A stretch of 7,816 nt of DNA from SSC3 sp035477015 (GTDB lineage: Bacteria > Actinomycetota > Actinomycetes > Propionibacteriales > Nocardioidaceae), in contig DATILB010000040.1 of NCBI GenBank assembly GCA_035477015.1, positions 1 to 7,816 on the forward strand, given 5' to 3'. Under the pieces are notes generated by a model that saw only the letters and a program-made list of their open reading frames with translations, had not been told where the DNA came from and ran no database searches. Every line of letters begins with the position of its first letter. Positions within the stretch are counted from its first letter, which is position 1. Made by a program: the position numbers and the translations under genes. Positions 4,492 to 7,816 of the stretch are shown piece by piece.

Positions 4492-4734
4492 GTGGAGTAC
4501 CTGCAGAACCTTCTCGACGCCGCCTACGCGGCCCGGTGGCTCATCACATTCGTGATCGTCGCCCTGCTGATCGCCCTGATCGCCCGCGTCGTTGGTGAGC
4601 GCGACGACGCCCGGGCCGAGGCACGTCGTCTCTACATGGAGAACGCCGAACTCCGTGGCCGGCTTCGGGCATCAGGTGTCCAGGTCCCGGTCCGTCGGAA
4701 GCGCCCCATCATCGCCGGGCGGGTGATCTCGTGA
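4492..4734 (+). CDS. Single-pass membrane protein with cytoplasmic coiled coil
   Basis: An 80-aa protein starting at GTG 4492, with AAGGG 6 bp upstream and a separate 85-bp leader, so it probably begins a translational unit. A short amphipathic N-terminus (MEYLQNLLDAAYAARW) precedes one membrane segment at about residues 17-35 (LITFVIVALLIALIARVV). A charged helix follows (GERDDARAEARRLYMENAELRGRLRASG), probably a coiled coil, and then a basic tail (PVRRKRP). Positive charges after the membrane segment favour an N-out/C-in topology. The layout recalls small membrane tethers, but no family is recognised and the function is unknown. Its stop overlaps the next start. Confidence 0.6.
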   Translation: MEYLQNLLDAAYAARWLITFVIVALLIALIARVVGERDDARAEARRLYMENAELRGRLRASGVQVPVRRKRPIIAGRVIS

Positions 4735-4925
4735 TGAAGATCGACAGCGCACAGGTCGCCGACATCGTCCTCGAGCAGGCGGTCCTCGACGCCCGCGAAG
4801 AGATCAAGCTCGAGCAGGCGGTCCTCGACGCCCGCGAAGAGATCAAGGCCGGACATGTCGTCGCGGCTCGGAACGTCCTGAACGATGCCCTCCGCGTCGC
4901 TGATCGCCACCTGGCGGTGGCGTGA
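4731..4925 (+). CDS. Small helical protein with an exact internal duplication
   Basis: A protein of 64 aa from GTG 4731, or 63 aa from ATG 4734; both starts overlap the preceding stop (GTGATG). It is almost wholly helical and charged. Its middle consists of two identical 13-residue units, LEQAVLDAREEIK, encoded by perfect 39-bp tandem copies at 4770-4808 and 4809-4847. Removing one copy gives about 50 aa, perhaps the ancestral form. The C-terminal part (AGHVVAARNVLNDALRVADRHLAVA) could be a second helix packing on the first. No homologue is recognised. Confidence 0.55.
   Translation: MMKIDSAQVADIVLEQAVLDAREEIKLEQAVLDAREEIKAGHVVAARNVLNDALRVADRHLAVA
4770..4847 (+). repeat. Perfect 39-bp tandem duplication, two copies
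   Basis: Copy 1 is 4770-4808 and copy 2 is 4809-4847; every base matches, and the match stops exactly at both boundaries. The unit is in frame (13 codons), so it inserts a helix segment without disturbing the gene. Complete identity, including third positions, points to a recent slippage or unequal recombination event, or to an assembly artefact. Confidence 0.95.
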
Positions 4926-5284
4926 TGTCCGATCCCGTGATCAGCACCTGCATCCAGAACACCCGCGCTGTCGCGTTCGTGCTCGACCAGGCCGAGAAGG
5001 TCGGGCTGCCCGACCCGATGAGCGTCGCCATCGGACGCGGGTACGACAACGAGATCTCCCGCAACGCCCCGCGGATCCGGCTGCAGTTCAAGACCGCCGA
5101 GGACCTGCAGGCCTGGGCCGACCACCTCGAGGTCGAGGTCTTCTCCATGTCGACCGTCGCATCGAGCTTCGGTCGCATCGCGTCGGTCTGGCACCACGAC
5201 ACTGTCGCTGAATGGCTGGACGTGCCCGTCGCACTGACCGCCGTAACCGAGCACCCGGTCCGCGCACTGGCGGTGGTCCCGTGA
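4922..5284 (+). CDS. Hypothetical protein, 120 aa
   Basis: Not recognised. It starts at GTG 4922 (4-bp overlap) or, in the same frame, ATG 4925 (1-bp overlap), giving 120 or 119 aa. The composition looks like a soluble alpha/beta domain: helix TRAVAFVLDQAEKVGLP, a strand-like PRIRLQFKT, helix AEDLQAWADHL, strand EVEVFSM, then SVWHHDTVAEWLDVPVALTAV. There are no membrane segments, no Cys clusters and no nucleotide-binding motif. High G/C at third positions and overlaps at both ends support translation. The strand-helix-strand middle could be a small binding module, but no function can be assigned. Confidence 0.6.
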   Translation: MMSDPVISTCIQNTRAVAFVLDQAEKVGLPDPMSVAIGRGYDNEISRNAPRIRLQFKTAEDLQAWADHLEVEVFSMSTVASSFGRIASVWHHDTVAEWLDVPVALTAVTEHPVRALAVVP

Positions 5285-5634
5285 CGAAGGTCGTGCTCGA
5301 CACCCCGATCTCGGACGAGACCCGGGCCGCGGTCGCTGAGGGCTGGGCCCTCTACGAAGCGGCGACGCAGGAGAACGGTCCCTCGGACGAGTGGGACCGC
5401 CGCGTCATTGACCACGTCATCCGGCACCTGTGTCGCCAGGGCAAGCCGTTCTCGGCGAACGCCATGCGGCCGCTGCTGCCCGAGGTCCGCAAGTGCCTGA
5501 TCTCGCGCCGGCTGATCGCCGCGCAGAACGACGGTCTGTGCCGCTACGTCGGCGTGACCCCTTCCACCCTCAAGTCCACCAAGGCCGCACGCGTGAACGT
5601 GTACGCCCCCATCGCTGGAGCCCTCGATGACTGA
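5281..5634 (+). CDS. Hypothetical protein, possible winged-helix domain
   Basis: A 117-aa protein from GTG 5281, overlapping the preceding stop by 4 bp and the next gene by 8 bp. After a short lead, residues 36-80 form consecutive helices (DEWDRRVIDHVIRHLCRQGK, FSANAMRPLLPEVRKCLISRR). A loop-strand portion follows (GLCRYVGVTPSTLKSTKAARVNVYAP). The order of helices, a likely recognition helix and a basic hairpin resembles a winged helix, and the PFSAN..RPLLPE pattern feels familiar from actinophage hypothetical proteins, though I cannot name a family. Translational overlap with the ParB-like gene suggests linked expression, possibly in DNA transactions. Confidence 0.55.
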   Translation: MTKVVLDTPISDETRAAVAEGWALYEAATQENGPSDEWDRRVIDHVIRHLCRQGKPFSANAMRPLLPEVRKCLISRRLIAAQNDGLCRYVGVTPSTLKSTKAARVNVYAPIAGALDD

Positions 5635-7006
5635 ACGCCTGATCACCCTCCCGTTGACCTCGGTGCACGCGCACCCGGACAACCCGCGGATCGCCGCTGA
5701 GGCCGACGACGAACTCGTGGACTCGATCCGCATCCACGGCCTCCTCGAACCGGCGATGGTGGCTCCCGACCCGGCGCTCGAGGACGTGTATGTCCTGCTC
5801 GACGGGCACCGCCGCTACGACGGTGCGCAGCGCGCCGGCCTCAAGGAGGCGACGTTCCGAGTCCGCGACGACCTGGTCACGACCGCGCAGCAGATCGAGG
5901 TCATGGTCATCACCGGCCTGCAGAAGCAGCTCCTCTCGCCGGTTGAGGAGGCCCGGGCCTACGAGCAGCTGACGTTGCTCGGGATGGACGAGAAGCAGAT
6001 CGCGAAGTCGTCCGGCTACTCCCGGGCACGGGTGAAGCAGCGGCTGCGCCTGACTGGCCTGACGAAGGAAGCACAGACCGCGGTCCACACCGGCGAAGCG
6101 ACGCTGGTCGACATCGAGGCCTTCCACGAGTTCGCCGGGGACCCCGACGCGACGGCCAAGCTAGAGGAGGCACTGGGCACCGACGACTTCCACCTCACGG
6201 TCATCCAGCTCCGGACCCGCCGCGAGCGACTGGAGAAGAACGCCGTCGCGGTCGCCGAGTTCACCGCCCTCGGCGCCCGGCCTCGCCAGCCTCACGAGAC
6301 CACCCGCTGGCTCACCCAGTACATGTGGTCAGAGACGCCCTTCGCTGAGCCCGCTACCCACGCAGAAGCCGGGTGTCTCGGATACATCGACTACGGCGCG
6401 GACTCCTACACCGAACCGACCATGGTCTGCCTTGCACCGGCCACCCACGAAGACATCGCCGTCGTCCCCGGCGAGGACCCCGCCGTCGCCGCTGCCCGGG
6501 AGAAGGAAGCACAGGCCGAGCGGGCTGCCCGCGACGCCGCCCGCGACCTGCAGGACGCCGCCAACGAGGCGCGGCTGTCGTGGCTCTACGACCACTTCAC
6601 CTCGCTGTTCCCGATCAAAGGCAACAGCGCTCTCGCCCTGACGCTGGCCGGCGTTCTGCCCGGGATGGACATGAACCTCTACCAGGAGTCAACGCTCAGG
6701 GCGCTCGAGGTCGACGTCCCCGAGGAATGGAGCGCGAAGTCTGCCGCAGTCTCTGAAGCCAAGGCAGTCCTCGCGACCGCGACGCCAGTCAAGGTGCTGC
6801 GCGCCTTCGCCCGGTTGCACGCCGCCGCGGCGGCCGACCTGCTCGCCGACGACTTCGGTAGCCACCGCGACCTCGACGAGATGACCAGCCAGCTGCAGGC
6901 CTGGGACTGGCTCGCCTCGACCAACTACCCCATGCCTGAGGTCGACGTCGTACGCCACCAGGAGTTGCGCGAAGTCGTAGCCGAGAAGCGGGGCGAGGAC
7001 CAGTGA
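5627..7006 (+). CDS. ParB/Spo0J-like protein (ParB N-terminal domain plus HTH)
   Basis: A 459-aa protein starting at ATG 5627, GGAG 6 bp upstream, overlapping the previous gene by 8 bp. The N-terminal ParB domain (about 4-100) shows VHAHPDNPR (13-21), DDELVDSIRIHGLLEPAMV and GHRRYDGAQRAG (60-71), the counterpart of the GERR box that contacts CTP in true ParBs. The KorB/ParB-type HTH follows at about 103-165 (LSPVEEARAYEQL, GMDEKQIAKSSGYSRARVKQ). A linker, an alanine/arginine-rich helix at about 286-318 and a helical C-terminus complete it. True plasmid ParBs are usually shorter and paired with ParA; none is present here. GHRR in place of GERR is common in phage ParB-like proteins. Candidate roles are partition of an extrachromosomal state, transcription control or nuclease activity; a DNA-binding, CTP-fold protein is the safest statement. 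Confidence 0.85.
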   Translation: MTERLITLPLTSVHAHPDNPRIAAEADDELVDSIRIHGLLEPAMVAPDPALEDVYVLLDGHRRYDGAQRAGLKEATFRVRDDLVTTAQQIEVMVITGLQKQLLSPVEEARAYEQLTLLGMDEKQIAKSSGYSRARVKQRLRLTGLTKEAQTAVHTGEATLVDIEAFHEFAGDPDATAKLEEALGTDDFHLTVIQLRTRRERLEKNAVAVAEFTALGARPRQPHETTRWLTQYMWSETPFAEPATHAEAGCLGYIDYGADSYTEPTMVCLAPATHEDIAVVPGEDPAVAAAREKEAQAERAARDAARDLQDAANEARLSWLYDHFTSLFPIKGNSALALTLAGVLPGMDMNLYQESTLRALEVDVPEEWSAKSAAVSEAKAVLATATPVKVLRAFARLHAAAAADLLADDFGSHRDLDEMTSQLQAWDWLASTNYPMPEVDVVRHQELREVVAEKRGEDQ

Positions 7007-7302
7007 GGACCACCGCCCCGTCCAAGGTGTGCAACCGGCCTGGCTGCGACGTCCGCATCGTGCTCGCCAAGCGGGTCGACACGCAGCGCTGGGTGCCCTA
7101 CGAGGCCGAGCCCCGCGAAGGCGACGCCATGGCCGGCTGCCACGTCCTGATCGGCGAGCAGGCATGGAAGCCCCCCGCTCTGGCCGAGCACTGGCAGGTC
7201 CAGTTCGAGCTCCCGTCGATCGACAAGGCACGCGACCTCGTCGCCCAGTACCCCCACCACCGTCCGCACTTCCACCTCACCACCGAAGGAGAACCCACGT
7301 GA
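7003..7302 (+). CDS. Small Cys/His-rich protein, possible zinc ribbon
   Basis: A 99-aa protein from GTG 7003 (4-bp overlap with the ParB-like stop; GAGG upstream). The N-terminus has Cys10-x4-Cys15 (VCNRPGCDVRIVLAKR) followed by WVPYEAEPREGD, a layout seen in actinophage proteins in which a short zinc knuckle is completed by a later H-F-x-x-C-like pair. Here the C-terminus is His-rich (YPHHRPHFHL, 83-92), with Cys46-His47 in between, so the metal site may be complete but unusual. The middle (ALAEHWQVQFELPSIDKARDLVAQYP) looks like strand plus helix. Function unknown; nucleic-acid binding is a guess from the motif. Confidence 0.6.
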   Translation: MRTTAPSKVCNRPGCDVRIVLAKRVDTQRWVPYEAEPREGDAMAGCHVLIGEQAWKPPALAEHWQVQFELPSIDKARDLVAQYPHHRPHFHLTTEGEPT

Positions 7303-7673
7303 GCACCACTCACATCCGCCCCGCCCTCGACGTCATCGCCGAGCTGCGCCGCGGTCGTCTGCAGAACGAACTGTCCGAAGGGCTCCACGAGCTCCTCTCC
7401 GCGTGCCAGGACACCGGCAAGAAGGGCCAGCTGGTCCTGACGATCACGGTCGAGCCGAAGAAGGTCGGCGAGCACGAGACCCCCCGGGTGGAGATCTCCG
7501 ACCAGGTCACCGTCAAGCGCCCCCGCCGCTCGGTCATGCCGTCGACGTTCTACCTCACCGACGACGCGAACCCCGTACGCCGCGACCCCAACCAAGACGA
7601 GATCCCCGCCCTGCGCGAGGTCCCGCGCGACTTCACCGAACCCACCCGTTCCGCCGACCGAGAGGCCAACTGA
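7299..7673 (+). CDS. Actinophage-type conserved hypothetical protein (TGKKG motif)
   Basis: A 124-aa protein from GTG 7299 (4-bp overlap) with AAGGAG at 7286-7291, 7 bp upstream, one of the best ribosome sites in the window. Helices at the start (ALDVIAELRRGRLQNELSEG, LHELLSACQ) lead to DTGKKGQLVLTITVEPKK (38-55), a turn and strand, then VEISDQVTVKRPRR, PSTFYLTDDANPVRRDPNQ and ALREVPRDF. I recall this arrangement as a widespread actinophage family of unknown function encoded next to DUF2303/YfdQ-like proteins. That is memory rather than a search, but the next gene fits it. It is probably an early accessory to replication or recombination. Confidence 0.65.
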   Translation: MSTTHIRPALDVIAELRRGRLQNELSEGLHELLSACQDTGKKGQLVLTITVEPKKVGEHETPRVEISDQVTVKRPRRSVMPSTFYLTDDANPVRRDPNQDEIPALREVPRDFTEPTRSADREAN

Positions 7674-7676
7674 CCC

Positions 7677-7816
7677 ATGCCGAACCTCACTTACGAAGCC
7701 ACCGCCACCTCCGACACCGAAGCCGCCATCCGTGCCGGCATCGCTGTCGCAGACCCCCGCCCTCTCGGTGACGGTCGCCGCTTCTACGCCAATGTCATCC
7801 CCGAGGGCTCCAAGGT
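7677..7816 (+). CDS. Partial gene, possibly YfdQ/DUF2303-like, 3' end outside window
   Basis: It begins at ATG 7677, 3 bp after the preceding stop, and runs open through the right edge, giving 46 codons. The N-terminus is threonine/alanine-rich (MPNLTYEATATSDTEAA), then IRAGIAVADPRPLGDGRRFY and ANVIPEGSK. The short strand pair ending in a VxPEG-type turn, together with the neighbouring TGKKG-family gene, suggests the YfdQ/DUF2303 family of phage proteins of unknown function. Too little is visible for certainty. No close Shine-Dalgarno is evident (GAGAGG at 7660-7665 is rather far), so translation may be coupled to the previous gene. Confidence 0.5.
   Translation, partial: MPNLTYEATATSDTEAAIRAGIAVADPRPLGDGRRFYANVIPEGSK

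Noticed and set aside
4079..4555. Arg/Pro-rich plus-strand ORF overlapping the 3726 and 4492 genes
   Set aside because: Composition is typical of a shifted frame in GC-rich DNA, and both overlapped genes have proper starts and overlaps.
6995..7012. Direct repeat GAGGACCA twice, 10 bp apart, at the ParB-like gene stop
   Set aside because: Short, and explained by ribosome-site and codon sequence at the gene junction.

Overview
The window reads as the integration/immunity and early region of a temperate phage, prophage or related integrative element from a high-GC actinobacterium. The evidence is a strong G/C bias at third codon positions, frequent GTG starts, genes joined by 4-bp GTGA/ATGA stop-start overlaps, and protein types typical of actinophages. 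The host genus cannot be told from the sequence.

Left block (1-2211): the 3' part of a tyrosine integrase gene runs rightward and enters from the left edge. It meets, tail to tail and with 1 bp between them, a leftward pair: an ImmA-type HExxH metallopeptidase and an HTH repressor. The repressor has no recognisable S24/LexA peptidase domain, so an ImmR/ImmA-like arrangement, in which a separate protease inactivates the repressor, is the natural reading. The repressor's C-terminal half carries a PD...ELK signature reminiscent of the PD-(D/E)XK nuclease fold, the most unusual protein feature seen here.

Switch (2212-2407): a 196-bp divergent regulatory region holds three clear inverted repeats (2255-2274, 2331-2352, 2360-2375), a candidate early promoter and the Shine-Dalgarno of the Cro-like gene.

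Right block (2408-7816): a tightly packed rightward operon starts with a Cro-like HTH protein and an excisionase-type HTH protein. It continues with a double zinc-module protein, a tiny membrane protein, a 107-aa protein whose gene faces a credible antisense ORF, a Cys/His plus coiled-coil protein, and a membrane-anchored coiled-coil protein. Then come a short helical protein with an exact 39-bp internal duplication, two unrecognised proteins, and a ParB-like protein without a ParA. The block ends with a small Cys/His protein, a family protein marked by TGKKG, and the start of what may be a YfdQ/DUF2303-like protein. Two strong hairpins (3676-3709 and 4436-4469) lie just ahead of ribosome binding sites within this operon and could divide it into expression units.

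In lysogeny the repressor would hold the rightward operon silent. On induction, ImmA could remove the repressor, Cro would reinforce the switch, integrase plus the excisionase candidate would release the element, and the downstream genes would act in early growth. This scheme is inferred from gene order and family knowledge. No structural, lysis, tRNA, CRISPR or insertion-sequence genes were seen.
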